The notes under the pieces: generated by a model
What the model saw: only the letters and a program-made list of their open reading frames with translations
The model's database searches: none
What the model was told of the DNA's origin: nothing
Made by a program: the position numbers and the translations under genes
In this document: positions 1-8,301 of the stretch, in pieces
How the letters are laid out: each line of letters starts with the position of its first letter
Position numbering within the stretch: the stretch's first letter is position 1
Origin: Flavobacteriales bacterium
GTDB lineage: Bacteria > Bacteroidota > Bacteroidia > Flavobacteriales_D > Crocinitomicaceae
Assembly: GCA_009885545.1 (NCBI GenBank)
Contig: VFKM01000117.1
Span: 1-34,297, forward strand
Length of the DNA: 34,297 nucleotides
Direction of reading: 5' to 3'

Positions 1-14
1 AAGCAAATATTAGC

Positions 15-22
15 TAATTTTG
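15..22 (+). promoter_or_regulatory. Putative -7 promoter box of murB
   Basis: TAATTTTG matches the Bacteroidota housekeeping -7 consensus TAnnTTTG exactly. Its last base lies 5 bases before the A of the murB ATG, so transcription would begin at or next to the start codon and the mRNA would be leaderless or nearly so. The window begins too close upstream to look for a -33 element. Confidence 0.5.
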
Positions 23-26
23 CACT

Positions 27-1034
27 ATGGCATTCAACAATATCGATTTAAAACCTTACAACACTTTCGGCATCTCAGTTCACGCAAAACATTTTTCTCG
101 ATTTGGAAACGTAGACGAATTAAAAAATTTACTTACAAAATTTGCAGGGGATGAGCTCTTAATATTAGGTGGAGGTAGTAATTTGTTGTTCACAGAAGAT
201 TTTGATGGTGCCGTTTTGCGCAATGAAATAAAAGGATTTGAAATTGTTGAAGAAACACCTGACTCAGCAATAGTAAAATCTGGAGCTGGTGAAGTTTGGA
301 ATGATTTTGTAAATAAATGTATCAAACATAATTTTGCTGGCATTGAAAATCTCAGTTTAATTCCAGGAAGTGTAGGTGCAAGTCCAATGCAAAATATTGG
401 TGCATATGGCGTTGAGATAAAAGATGTATTTCTTGAATTAGAGGCATTTCACATCCCTACTGGTGAAATTCACACATTCGATAATAAAGCGTGTGAATTT
501 GGCTATAGAGAAAGTGTTTTTAAAAATAAGTTGAAGGGACAATATGTAATATTATCCGTTTCATTCAAACTTTCTAAAAAACCAAACTTAAATACGAGTT
601 ATGGCGCTATTGAAAGTGAATTAATGAAAATGAGTGTTACGAAACCTACGATAAAGGATATTAGTAAGGCTGTAATTTCAATTCGTAAATCTAAATTACC
701 AGATCCAAAAGAACTGGGAAATGCTGGAAGTTTCTTTAAGAATCCAGTGGTGGATCAAAAAGTATTGGATGAAATTTTGAAAACATATCCAACGATTCCA
801 AATTTTGCTGCTGAACCAGGCAAACGTAAACTTCCAGCTGGTTGGCTAATAGAACAAGCTGGTTGGAAAGGTAAAATGTACAGCCAATATGGCGTTCATA
901 AATTACAAGCACTTGTTCTTGTGAATTATGGCAGTGCTACTGGCAAAGAGATTTATCGCTTATCTTCTCGAATTATAAAGGACATTGAAGAGAAATTTGG
1001 GGTGACTTTGGAAAGAGAAGTGAATATTCTTTAA
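27..1034 (+). CDS. murB: UDP-N-acetylmuramate dehydrogenase (MurB)
   Basis: Cytoplasmic flavoenzyme that reduces UDP-GlcNAc-enolpyruvate to UDP-MurNAc with NADPH, the second committed step of peptidoglycan precursor synthesis. The 335 residues fit the family. The N-terminal FAD-binding half includes ILGGGSNLLF (46-55) and the glycine-rich IPGSVGASPMQNIGAYG (112-128). The C-terminal MurB domain starts near residue 195. The catalytic residues known from E. coli MurB can be placed: GYRES with R161, the proton-donor Ser in GNAGSFFKNP (S235), and the C-terminal Glu in LEREVNIL (E331). The family-typical N-terminus (NIDLKPYNTFGI) supports the ATG at 27 despite the promoter box only 5 bases upstream. 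Downstream lies a decayed gene fragment and a convergent minus-strand gene, so murB looks monocistronic on its downstream side. Confidence 0.97.
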   Translation: MAFNNIDLKPYNTFGISVHAKHFSRFGNVDELKNLLTKFAGDELLILGGGSNLLFTEDFDGAVLRNEIKGFEIVEETPDSAIVKSGAGEVWNDFVNKCIKHNFAGIENLSLIPGSVGASPMQNIGAYGVEIKDVFLELEAFHIPTGEIHTFDNKACEFGYRESVFKNKLKGQYVILSVSFKLSKKPNLNTSYGAIESELMKMSVTKPTIKDISKAVISIRKSKLPDPKELGNAGSFFKNPVVDQKVLDEILKTYPTIPNFAAEPGKRKLPAGWLIEQAGWKGKMYSQYGVHKLQALVLVNYGSATGKEIYRLSSRIIKDIEEKFGVTLEREVNIL

Positions 1035-1036
1035 GG

Positions 1037-1078
1037 TAGTTACTAATTACTAGTTGCAAATTGCTAGTTACTAGTTAC
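1037..1078 (+). repeat. Heptanucleotide tandem repeat (six units of TAGTTAC type)
   Basis: Six consecutive 7-base units read TAGTTAC, TAATTAC, TAGTTGC, AAATTGC, TAGTTAC, TAGTTAC. The array starts 3 bases after the murB stop codon, and its last unit runs into the helicase-like remnant that begins at 1075. Units 2 to 4 are diverged and the outer units are perfect. It resembles short tandemly repeated intergenic sequences; no function is assigned. Confidence 0.8.
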
Positions 1079-1374
1079 CATTCATCTTCAGTGCCATCTT
1101 CTTTATTCGATTGATCAAGGCGTTTTTTTCAATTATTACTTCCGTCATCGCTGTCGTTAAGAATGTCAAGATATTCATCTTTTGTGATAGTGTATAGTTC
1201 AATATCTTAACCAGTATAGGCTTCTATCGCTTCTAATAATTCCTTTACCGCTTCATTACAAAATGATAATGCTTGACCTCGTATTACTTTAAAATATTAT
1301 CTAAATACCCCAACTTATCGTCCATGTCGACAAATGTAAAAGCGTGATCGATATTTTTTGCAACTGGCTTTTTA
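1075..1374 (-). pseudogene. Decayed, internally deleted partial copy of a DEAD-box helicase gene
   Basis: This stretch aligns without gaps in two blocks to the intact helicase gene at 5039-6262. Block one, 1075-1281, matches 5039-5245 (last 68 codons plus stop) with about 15 differences in 207 bases. Block two, 1282-1374, matches 5541-5633 (about residues 210-241) with about 25 differences in 93 bases. The 295 bases between are missing. The junction falls on CCTCGT, which occurs at both 5241 and 5536 of the intact gene, as expected for deletion between short direct repeats; 295 is not a multiple of 3. The remnant has in-frame GAA-to-TAA stops at 1207-1209 and 1284-1286 (plus coordinates) and no start. 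Block two still translates sensibly (PVAKNIDHAFTFVDMDDK, then LGYLDNILK), so its many differences look like those of a once-functional paralogue. Not expected to make protein. Confidence 0.9.
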
Positions 1375-4300
1375 TTTGATCAACAACTTTTTATTGAATT
1401 TCATAGTCTTCTCTTCTGTCAAGATAACTACATGATAAAATCCAGTTGATACGTTTAATTTTAGATCAAGGATCATTTCTTGCGTATTGGTTTCAAAAAC
1501 TTGCTTACCTGATAGATCAAATAATTTAATTGTCTTTTCACCATCAATTTTACCAAAATCAATCGTTAGATTTCCATCTGAAGGATTTGGATAATAATTC
1601 AATATATCTTGGTTATTTTCATTGATTCCAACACCAGATATTGTAACTGATTGAGTTATAAAGTCAGTTCCACAACCATTTGTGATCGTAAGGGTTACAG
1701 TGAATGTGCCATTTGTCAAATAAACGTAATTCGGATTTTCAACGGTTGATGTTCCACCATCACCAAAATCCCAATCCCATGTTGCAGCATCTGCAGATGT
1801 ACTTGTAAAAGTATAATCGTTAGCGATGTTTGATGATGTAAACGATGCCGTTGGTGCTCCTGGTTCAACAGATATTGCTAAAGTACTTGATACACTTGGT
1901 CCACAAACATTTTCAGCATTCACTTCAATTGTACCTGAAATTGCATTGTCTGTTACATTGATGGAATTCGTAAAACTGGTACCAGTCCAACCAACCGGTG
2001 TTGTCCAATTGTAAACTACAGTTGGATCATTTACAACAGAATATGTATTGGTTGTTAATGCACATATAGAATTTGGACCACTAATAACACTAGGTGTATT
2101 CGCTGGTGCAACAACCGTTATGTAATTTAATTTTGTTTCTGATGTTTGTGAGATGGCATCTATAACTGTTAATGTAGCATCATAAACTCCTGCCGCAGCA
2201 TATGTTACAACAGGATTTTGAAGGATTGATGTTGATGGTGTTCCTCCCGGAAATAACCACTGCCATGAAACAGGTGCAGATCCTGAAGTAATATCAGTAT
2301 AGGTTACTGGGGTATTCACACAAACTGTCAAAGGTGATGTAGAGAAGTCAGGAACCATAGTTGATGAAAGGTTATTCCATTTCCATATTCCCGCGGTCAC
2401 TGCATCTGTATTGAACCAACCTGACCAACCAACAGAAGGATTTGTAAATTCTACATACAAATGTTGTTCAGTATCAATAATATTCCAAGTTGTACCGCCA
2501 TCAGCTGAATAGGATGAACCAGAAGCACCTGCAGCAGCGCCAGTCGTGAATGCTATATTCGTTCCTTCGATAAAGCACAATCCATTTGTAAATACAGAAC
2601 CAGTCGTAACAACCGGGGCCCAAGAGGCACCACCATCCAAGGTTTTATATACGGTTCCTGAATTATTGACAATAAGACCATCTGTAGTAGAAGCATACGA
2701 AAGATTAGCTGTAACTCCTGTAGTAACGGCTCCACCAAAATCTGCAACTGGAGATGTATTTACTATCCAATTAACTCCTCGGTTTGTAGAATGGTAAACA
2801 CGTCCAAGACTAGTTGTAAACCATACATGATCTCCAACTACTTCAATTCCTCTCACATAACCAAATTCATTTGCATTTAAAGGATTTGGAATATTGGCAG
2901 CAGGCACCAATGTCCATGTTGCACCTCCATTTATAGTTGTATACATCTCAAATTCGCCACTGATAGGATCTCCTTGGCAAAAACCGATATTCGCATCCCA
3001 AAAATGTACAATATTGGCAAATGATGCCGCATTACTAAATGTTGCTGTGTTTTGTCTTGTCCATGTTGTTCCTCCATTGATGGTTATCCAAATTCCTCCA
3101 GTTTGTCCTGCAGCAGTTGGATATGCTGCTAACCATGCTTTGTTTGCATCAAAAGCATGAATCATTGAAATTCCTAAGTTTGTATTTTGAACATTAATAG
3201 TACCTGGTGTCCATGTTGCACCACCATTTATAGTCTTTGTAAATTCTTGAACATTAGCACCCGTAGCTGAGCCATCATAAGCCAAAGCCCAAACAACATT
3301 AGGGTCAACGATTGAAATATGATCAATCCCTCTATTGGCAGTTGTGAAAGCGGAAACTTCTTCGATCCATTCTCCATATGGTTGAATGGTCACATTCACA
3401 TATGCTGTTTGAGTTAACGATTGAGTACTTTGACTATTTGTTACTTGAAGAGTCACATCATATGTTCCAGCGCTTGAATATAGAATCGATGGTGGTGTCA
3501 TTCCTACAAAAGAGGATGGGCTACCTCCAGGAAATGACCATGTATAATTTGTGATTGGGTTACCACCGTCAACTGATAAATTATTAAATGTCACATTGTT
3601 TCCTTCGATAATTGAAAGCGGTGTCCCGTTGAAAAAAGGAACAGGATCGCCAGTCAAGGTACTTTCAACACATTGCAGTGCGGCCAATGCATTGATTCTC
3701 GGACCAATACTTTGACTGATGTTTACACCTGTTGAAACAATACACGTTTGAATTTGTGTTGGGGTTAATGTTGGATTAACACTTAGCATAAGTCCAACCA
3801 AACCGGCAGCGAATGGTGTAGCCATTGAAGTTCCACCCATTTGGTCATAACCATTACCTCCTGACGTATAAACTGTACTGTAAAGTCCACCAAAAGAATA
3901 GCCGCCAGGTGAAGCAATATCAACAAATGGGGTAGAACCATTATAATTTGAAAAACTTGAGCGGGAATCGTTGGCATCAACGGATCCGACACAGATCACG
4001 TTATTATATGCTCCCGGATACATAAGTGCTGTAGAATTATCATTCCCTGCAGCAGCTAAAAAAACAACTTGGGGATAAGAATTTATCAAGGTCTGCATAG
4101 CTGATGATGACGAACCGCTTCCAAAAGACATGCTCACCACATTTGCTCCATTTTGACAAGCCCATTGAACTCCTTCATATGTATACCATAGACTTCCAGA
4201 ATTTGAAGCACTATTTGGTGTTGCTTTGACGCCAATTAATTCAACATTCGCACCAAGAGATGCAATTCCAATTCCATTGTTCATATCCGCAGTAGCGAGT

Positions 4301-4938
4301 CCAGCACAATGAGTTCCATGTGACCATCCAAAATCAACACTTGATACCAAAGGGGGTGTTGCATTGTTATCATTATCTGCGACATCATATTGTGCGTATG
4401 TTGTAAGGTCTGAATGCCCACAAAAAACAGCATTATCAACTATTGCAACTTTTATATTATTACTTCCCTGACTAATATTCCATGCGTTTTCTGAACCAAC
4501 CAAAGTGTGATACCATTTGTTATTTCCTGCATGATACGTGTCATTTGGAATAAAATCGATCTTGTAGATCGGTTCTTTCTCAGCATATTCAACATTCGTA
4601 ATAGTTTTCAAACGTCTTAGTACTTCTTCGATTTGATTGTTTTCAGCAAAGGTTATTCTGAAAATATTTTCCAACTGAGATTTATGGGTAAAATAACTTG
4701 GCTTTTCTAATTTTAGCACGGTCATTCCGGATAAAGCAATTTGCAATTCAGGATATTCATTAATATTAACGATCAAACTGTAATCGTTCACATCCTTTTG
4801 CACAGCTTTGTTATAAGATATCGGATCTTGGTGTAATTTAAACATGATCGTTCCATCCAAGAAATTTGCATCATAATATTGAGAGAATCCTAAAGACGAA
4901 GAGAATAGGACGAGACAAAGTGAAAGTAGTTGTTTCAT
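1372..4938 (-). CDS. T9SS-exported subtilisin-like serine protease with PKD and BNR-type repeats
   Basis: Secreted peptidase of family S8, 1188 residues. In order: signal peptide (1-19, ending GFSQ); pro-region to about 130; subtilase domain about 140-430 with Asp168 (VAIVDNAV), His207 (SHGTHCAGL), oxyanion Asn299 (AAAGND) and Ser371 (GGTSMATPFAAGL), so the triad is complete; PKD domain about 440-517 (WSFPGGSPSSF); a long region about 525-880 with repeated NGGATW/NGGTTW motifs typical of BNR/Ycf48-like propeller repeats; a second PKD (WQWLFPGGTPS); an Ig-like segment; a third PKD (WDWDFGDGGTS); and a C-terminal T9SS type A sorting domain (YYPNPSDGNLTIDF ... KLFDLSGKQVFE) ending in KKLLIK. Export would be through Sec and then T9SS, with release or anchoring at the cell surface. 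A role in degrading extracellular protein is inferred. Its stop codon lies within the helicase-like remnant. A weak -7-like TAGTTTTA (4965-4972, minus) lies upstream. Confidence 0.95.
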   Translation of the reverse strand: MKQLLSLCLVLFSSSLGFSQYYDANFLDGTIMFKLHQDPISYNKAVQKDVNDYSLIVNINEYPELQIALSGMTVLKLEKPSYFTHKSQLENIFRITFAENNQIEEVLRRLKTITNVEYAEKEPIYKIDFIPNDTYHAGNNKWYHTLVGSENAWNISQGSNNIKVAIVDNAVFCGHSDLTTYAQYDVADNDNNATPPLVSSVDFGWSHGTHCAGLATADMNNGIGIASLGANVELIGVKATPNSASNSGSLWYTYEGVQWACQNGANVVSMSFGSGSSSSAMQTLINSYPQVVFLAAAGNDNSTALMYPGAYNNVICVGSVDANDSRSSFSNYNGSTPFVDIASPGGYSFGGLYSTVYTSGGNGYDQMGGTSMATPFAAGLVGLMLSVNPTLTPTQIQTCIVSTGVNISQSIGPRINALAALQCVESTLTGDPVPFFNGTPLSIIEGNNVTFNNLSVDGGNPITNYTWSFPGGSPSSFVGMTPPSILYSSAGTYDVTLQVTNSQSTQSLTQTAYVNVTIQPYGEWIEEVSAFTTANRGIDHISIVDPNVVWALAYDGSATGANVQEFTKTINGGATWTPGTINVQNTNLGISMIHAFDANKAWLAAYPTAAGQTGGIWITINGGTTWTRQNTATFSNAASFANIVHFWDANIGFCQGDPISGEFEMYTTINGGATWTLVPAANIPNPLNANEFGYVRGIEVVGDHVWFTTSLGRVYHSTNRGVNWIVNTSPVADFGGAVTTGVTANLSYASTTDGLIVNNSGTVYKTLDGGASWAPVVTTGSVFTNGLCFIEGTNIAFTTGAAAGASGSSYSADGGTTWNIIDTEQHLYVEFTNPSVGWSGWFNTDAVTAGIWKWNNLSSTMVPDFSTSPLTVCVNTPVTYTDITSGSAPVSWQWLFPGGTPSTSILQNPVVTYAAAGVYDATLTVIDAISQTSETKLNYITVVAPANTPSVISGPNSICALTTNTYSVVNDPTVVYNWTTPVGWTGTSFTNSINVTDNAISGTIEVNAENVCGPSVSSTLAISVEPGAPTASFTSSNIANDYTFTSTSADAATWDWDFGDGGTSTVENPNYVYLTNGTFTVTLTITNGCGTDFITQSVTISGVGINENNQDILNYYPNPSDGNLTIDFGKIDGEKTIKLFDLSGKQVFETNTQEMILDLKLNVSTGFYHVVILTEEKTMKFNKKLLIK

Positions 4939-4990
4939 TTTTAAGTTTTTAGCAATAGATGTTCTAAAACTACGATAATTTTTTAGTTTT

Positions 4991-5009
4991 TTATTGACAC
5001 AATCAATAA
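4991..5009. other. Perfect 7-bp inverted repeat between protease and helicase
   Basis: TTATTGA and TCAATAA flank the 5-base spacer CACAA, between the end of the minus-strand helicase gene and the start of the minus-strand protease gene. Neither strand has a T-run after the stem, so it is a poor intrinsic terminator. It could be a weak RNA hairpin or a binding site; function unknown. Confidence 0.35.
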
Positions 5010-5038
5010 TTTATTCATTGCTAATGATAGTTTTAAAA

Positions 5039-6262
5039 TTACCATTCATCTTCAGTGCCATCTTCTTTATTCGATTGATCAAGGAGTTTTTTCCAATTAT
5101 TACTTCCGTCATCGCTGTCGTTCAGAATGTCAAGATATTCGTCTTTTGTGATAGTGTATTGTTCAATTTCTTCACCTGTGTAGGCCTCTATAGCTTCTAA
5201 TAATTCTTTTTCCGCTTCACTGCAAAATGATAATGCTTGACCTCGTTTATTTCCACGACCTGTTCTTCCGCAACGGTGAACGTAATTTTCTGCGTCGTCA
5301 GGTAAATCATAATTGATAACATAATCCATTGTTGGAATATCTATTCCACGTGCGGCAACGTCGGTTGTAATCAAAACATTGTTCTGATCTGAACGAAAAC
5401 GATCTAATATTGCAAAACGATCTTTTTGTTCAATCCCTCCATGTAAAATTTCAGCCTTTACTCCTACTCTTTCCATTGCAGCATGAACCCGCTCAACTCG
5501 CACTTTAGTTCGAGCAAAAACAATGAATTTTTTATCCTCGTATTCCTTTAAGATATTCTCTAGAAAAAATCGCTTGTCGTCCATATCTACAAAAGCTACC
5601 GCATGATCAATGTTCTTTGCAACCGGGTTTTTAGGAGATACTTGAATTCGAATGGCATTACTTACGACTTCGTATGCCAAAGACTTAATTTTCTTTGAAA
5701 TCGTAGCCGAAAAGAATAATGTTTGACGTTTTTTAGGAATGTATTTCAAGACATCCTGAATATCTTTCATGAACCCTAAATCAAGCATTAAATCCGCTTC
5801 ATCTAAAACTAAAAACTCAAGTTTCGAAATATCTAAATGGCCTTGAGAGATCAAATCGAACATTCTACCTGGTGTTGTTACAATTACATCTAATCCGTTG
5901 TTTAACGTTCTAATTTGCTGTTCTTGTTCTACGCCACCGTAAAGTCCAAATGTTTTGACAGTTGTTCTTTTTCCAATTTCATTAAAAACACCAGAAATTT
6001 GTTTTGCAAGCTCACGAGTTGGAACCATTACAATACATCGAACACCCTTGTAACCTTTGCGGTTCCTATTTTCTAATTTATCTATAATTGGAATCGCAAA
6101 TGCACCAGTTTTACCGGTACCTGTTTGAGCTACAGCCATTACATCTTCACCTTCAAGAATGTGTTTAATCGATTTAAATTGAATGTCAGTCGGCTTGTTA
6201 AAGCCCATTATTTCCAATTGTTGCTTGATTAAAGGTGAAATATGGTAATCGCTGAATTTCAT
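5039..6262 (-). CDS. DEAD-box ATP-dependent RNA helicase (RhlE/CsdA-like)
   Basis: Cytoplasmic superfamily 2 helicase that unwinds or remodels RNA using ATP; family roles include ribosome assembly, mRNA decay and cold adaptation. All core motifs are present in 407 residues: Q motif (GFNKPTDIQ, 20-28), I (AQTGTGKT, 45-52), Ia (PTRELA, 81-86), Ib (TPGR, 130-133), II (DEAD, 154-157), III (SAT, 185-187), IV (IVFARTK), V (TTDVAARGID, 299-308) and VI (HRCGRTGRG, 329-337). After the second RecA-like domain there is only a short acidic tail ending EDEW, with no RNA-binding extension. A partial, decayed copy of its 3' half lies at 1075-1374 beyond the protease gene. I see no clear TAnnTTTG box in the 190 bases upstream. 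Which helicase subfamily it belongs to cannot be fixed from motifs alone. Confidence 0.95.
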   Translation of the reverse strand: MKFSDYHISPLIKQQLEIMGFNKPTDIQFKSIKHILEGEDVMAVAQTGTGKTGAFAIPIIDKLENRNRKGYKGVRCIVMVPTRELAKQISGVFNEIGKRTTVKTFGLYGGVEQEQQIRTLNNGLDVIVTTPGRMFDLISQGHLDISKLEFLVLDEADLMLDLGFMKDIQDVLKYIPKKRQTLFFSATISKKIKSLAYEVVSNAIRIQVSPKNPVAKNIDHAVAFVDMDDKRFFLENILKEYEDKKFIVFARTKVRVERVHAAMERVGVKAEILHGGIEQKDRFAILDRFRSDQNNVLITTDVAARGIDIPTMDYVINYDLPDDAENYVHRCGRTGRGNKRGQALSFCSEAEKELLEAIEAYTGEEIEQYTITKDEYLDILNDSDDGSNNWKKLLDQSNKEDGTEDEW

Positions 6263-6387
6263 TTGTTTTATTATTGTGCCTTAAGGTGTATTATGTTTAA
6301 AGTCATCGTTGAACTCATCACTCTTTCTTTACCACTTAGGAACGCAGTAAACATATAAATATAAATTGTATTAATCGAATCTTCTTT

Positions 6388-6421
6388 AAAAAAGTTAGGG
6401 CGGAATTAATCCGCCCTTAAC
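6388..6421 (-). terminator. Strong intrinsic terminator of the OMP-nif3-zinc ribbon operon
   Basis: On the minus strand, GTTAAGGGCGGA pairs with TCCGCCCTAAC (one bulged base) around the loop TTAAT and is followed by six Ts. It lies 32 bases beyond the stop of the zinc-ribbon gene. The GC-rich stem with U-tract is a textbook intrinsic terminator and closes the minus-strand operon. Confidence 0.9.
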
Positions 6422-6452
6422 TTAATATTATATTGGATAAAATCCTTTTTGT

Positions 6453-7199
6453 TTATGCTTCTTCGCTAGGAACTAAGATACGTCCACAATGCTCACAAAC
6501 CAAAACTTTCTTTTTAGATTGAATGTCTAATTGACGTTGTGGTGGAATTTTATTAAAACAACCTCCACATGCATCTCTATCAACTGGAACAACAGATAAA
6601 CCATTTTTTGCATTTTCTCTCAAACGGTTATAAGCAAAAACTAAACGGTCGTCAATTTTCTTTTTAGCGTCCTCAGATTTCTTCAACAATGCTTCTTCGT
6701 CCTTACGTGTTTCACCAACGATTTCTTCTAATTCAGCTTGTTTCGTTTTCAAATCTCCCTTACGAAATTCTAAACGCTCTTTTGCCTCTTCGAACATTTC
6801 CTTTTTGCTCACACTTTTAAACTTCGCTTCTTTGCTTTTCTTTTCGTGCAATTTAATCTCCAATTCTTGGAATTCGATTTCTTTTGCAAGCGATTCAAAT
6901 TCACGATTGTTACGAACGTTATTTTGTTGCTCTTTGTACTTTGCAATAGCAGTTTCAGAATCCTTAGTCGCATTTTTACGATCTAAAAGTTCAGTTTCTA
7001 CTTCTTTAATCTCTTCTTGTATTTTACCAATTCGAGTTTCTAAGCCTTCCAACTCATCCTCCAAATCTTGCACTTCCAATGGCAATTCACCACGGATTGT
7101 TCTGATTCTATCTATCTCAGAATCAATTTTTTGTAATTCATATAGAGCGTCCAATTTGTCCGCTACTGATACCTCTTTTTTAGTCGCAGTTACTGCCAT
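6453..7199 (-). CDS. Coiled-coil protein with C4 zinc ribbon (CT398-like family)
   Basis: 248 residues. About residues 15-195 are highly charged and heptad-rich, predicting a long helical hairpin or coiled coil (for example KYKEQQNNVRNNREFESLAK). The C-terminus carries a four-cysteine zinc ribbon with C211 and C214 (CGGC) and C235 and C238 (CEHC). This architecture is that of the widespread CT398-like zinc-ribbon proteins, whose role is uncertain; a nucleic-acid or secretion-related function has been proposed for relatives. The ATG lies 3 bases after the stop of the Nif3-like gene, and this pairing recurs in many bacteria. It is last in the operon before the terminator at 6388-6421. Family assignment is good, function unknown. 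Confidence 0.9.
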   Translation of the reverse strand: MAVTATKKEVSVADKLDALYELQKIDSEIDRIRTIRGELPLEVQDLEDELEGLETRIGKIQEEIKEVETELLDRKNATKDSETAIAKYKEQQNNVRNNREFESLAKEIEFQELEIKLHEKKSKEAKFKSVSKKEMFEEAKERLEFRKGDLKTKQAELEEIVGETRKDEEALLKKSEDAKKKIDDRLVFAYNRLRENAKNGLSVVPVDRDACGGCFNKIPPQRQLDIQSKKKVLVCEHCGRILVPSEEA

Positions 7200-7202
7200 G
7201 TG

Positions 7203-8297
7203 CTAAAAATAATTAATAGGATTCGTATTTATTACCGTTTTATGAACGGCAAAGGTAGTAAATTTTTTCTTCAATATATCAGCAATTAAATCAGAAGTAT
7301 ATTGTTCACTTTCATAATGACCAATATCTGCGATCAAAATTTGATTTTCAGCATCAAAAAACTCATGGTATTTAAAATCTCCCGTGATATAAACATCTGC
7401 ATTTAAGCGTTTTGCTCGATTCAATAAAAAACTTCCAGAACCGCCACAAAAAGCAACTGTTTTTATTTTTTTATTTAAAAAAGCTGTATGGCGAATACTT
7501 CCACATTGAAATATCTCTTTAAGTCGAGCTAAAAAATCTATTTCATACATTTCTGTCTCCAATTCGCCAACCATTCCGCTTCCTTCTGATTCATTTTCAT
7601 TGGCTAAAAGAATGATATCGTGAGCAACCTCCTCATAAGGATGTGCTTCCTTCATGGCTTTCACAACAGTTTGTATAAGATGAGCACTAACGATATATTC
7701 AGCTTTGACTTCTAGGGACTCATTTAATTTATTTAGTTCACCAGAAAAAGGATTTGCATCATTTACTGGTTTAAATGTTCCAGTTCCAACAGAATTGAAA
7801 TGACATTCTTCGTAATTTCCAATTTTACCCGCTCCAGATTCAAATACAGCTGTATTCAAAGAAATAAGATGATCTTGAGGAACAAAAACACTCAACTTAT
7901 ATAAAACCCCATTTTTCGGCGCTAAAACTTTCAGATTTTTCAACCCAAGTCGTTGACCAATTTCGAAATTTACACCTTTCGAATAATTATCTAGATTCGT
8001 ATGAATAGCATATAAAGCAATGTCATTTTTAATACACGCCAAGATTGTTCTTTCGATGTATGTTGCTCCAGTCAACGATTTTAATCCTTTAAAAATTAAC
8101 GGATGATGAGCAATAATTAAATTAGAACCTTTTTTGATTGCCTCTTCAACAACTGCTTCTGTGCAATCTAAACAAATTAATGTTGATGTAATAATTGAAT
8201 TTTTATCTCCAACTAACAAACCACAATTATCGTAGGATTCTTGACTTGATTTTGGAACTAATTCTTCAAGATAATGAATAACATCATTTACTTTCAT
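7203..8297 (-). CDS. Nif3-like dinuclear metal-center protein (YqfO/YbgI family)
   Basis: 364 residues, the long form of the NIF3/DUF34 family with a central inserted PII/CutA-like domain (about 125-235) between the two metal-binding halves. Metal-ligand motifs are visible: IIAHHPLIFKG (H64, H65), AIHTNLDN, and near the C-terminus TGDFKYHE and DIGHYESEQ. These proteins form hexameric rings with a two-metal site. They have been annotated as GTP cyclohydrolase I type 2, but the physiological substrate is unsettled. The gene starts 4 bases after the upstream barrel gene and ends 3 bases before the zinc-ribbon gene, so all three are probably cotranscribed. Confidence 0.94.
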   Translation of the reverse strand: MKVNDVIHYLEELVPKSSQESYDNCGLLVGDKNSIITSTLICLDCTEAVVEEAIKKGSNLIIAHHPLIFKGLKSLTGATYIERTILACIKNDIALYAIHTNLDNYSKGVNFEIGQRLGLKNLKVLAPKNGVLYKLSVFVPQDHLISLNTAVFESGAGKIGNYEECHFNSVGTGTFKPVNDANPFSGELNKLNESLEVKAEYIVSAHLIQTVVKAMKEAHPYEEVAHDIILLANENESEGSGMVGELETEMYEIDFLARLKEIFQCGSIRHTAFLNKKIKTVAFCGGSGSFLLNRAKRLNADVYITGDFKYHEFFDAENQILIADIGHYESEQYTSDLIADILKKKFTTFAVHKTVINTNPINYF

Positions 8298-8301
8298 GTT
8301 T

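Noticed and set aside
1375-1400. Truncation of the protease by the adjacent rearrangement
   Set aside because: The protein ends in KKLLIK, the normal end of a T9SS type A sorting domain, so the C-terminus looks complete.
4991-5009. Inverted repeat as helicase terminator
   Set aside because: AT-rich 7-bp stem with no T-run on the minus strand; recorded only as an inverted repeat.
4994-5200. 68-codon plus-strand frame with a hydrophobic start
   Set aside because: Mostly antisense to the conserved 3' end of the helicase gene; hydrophobicity reflects the acidic/AT-rich codons opposite.
6805-7206. 133-codon plus-strand open frame opposite the zinc-ribbon gene
   Set aside because: Ser/Leu-rich shadow of a strongly supported coiled-coil gene on the minus strand; no promoter or family resemblance.
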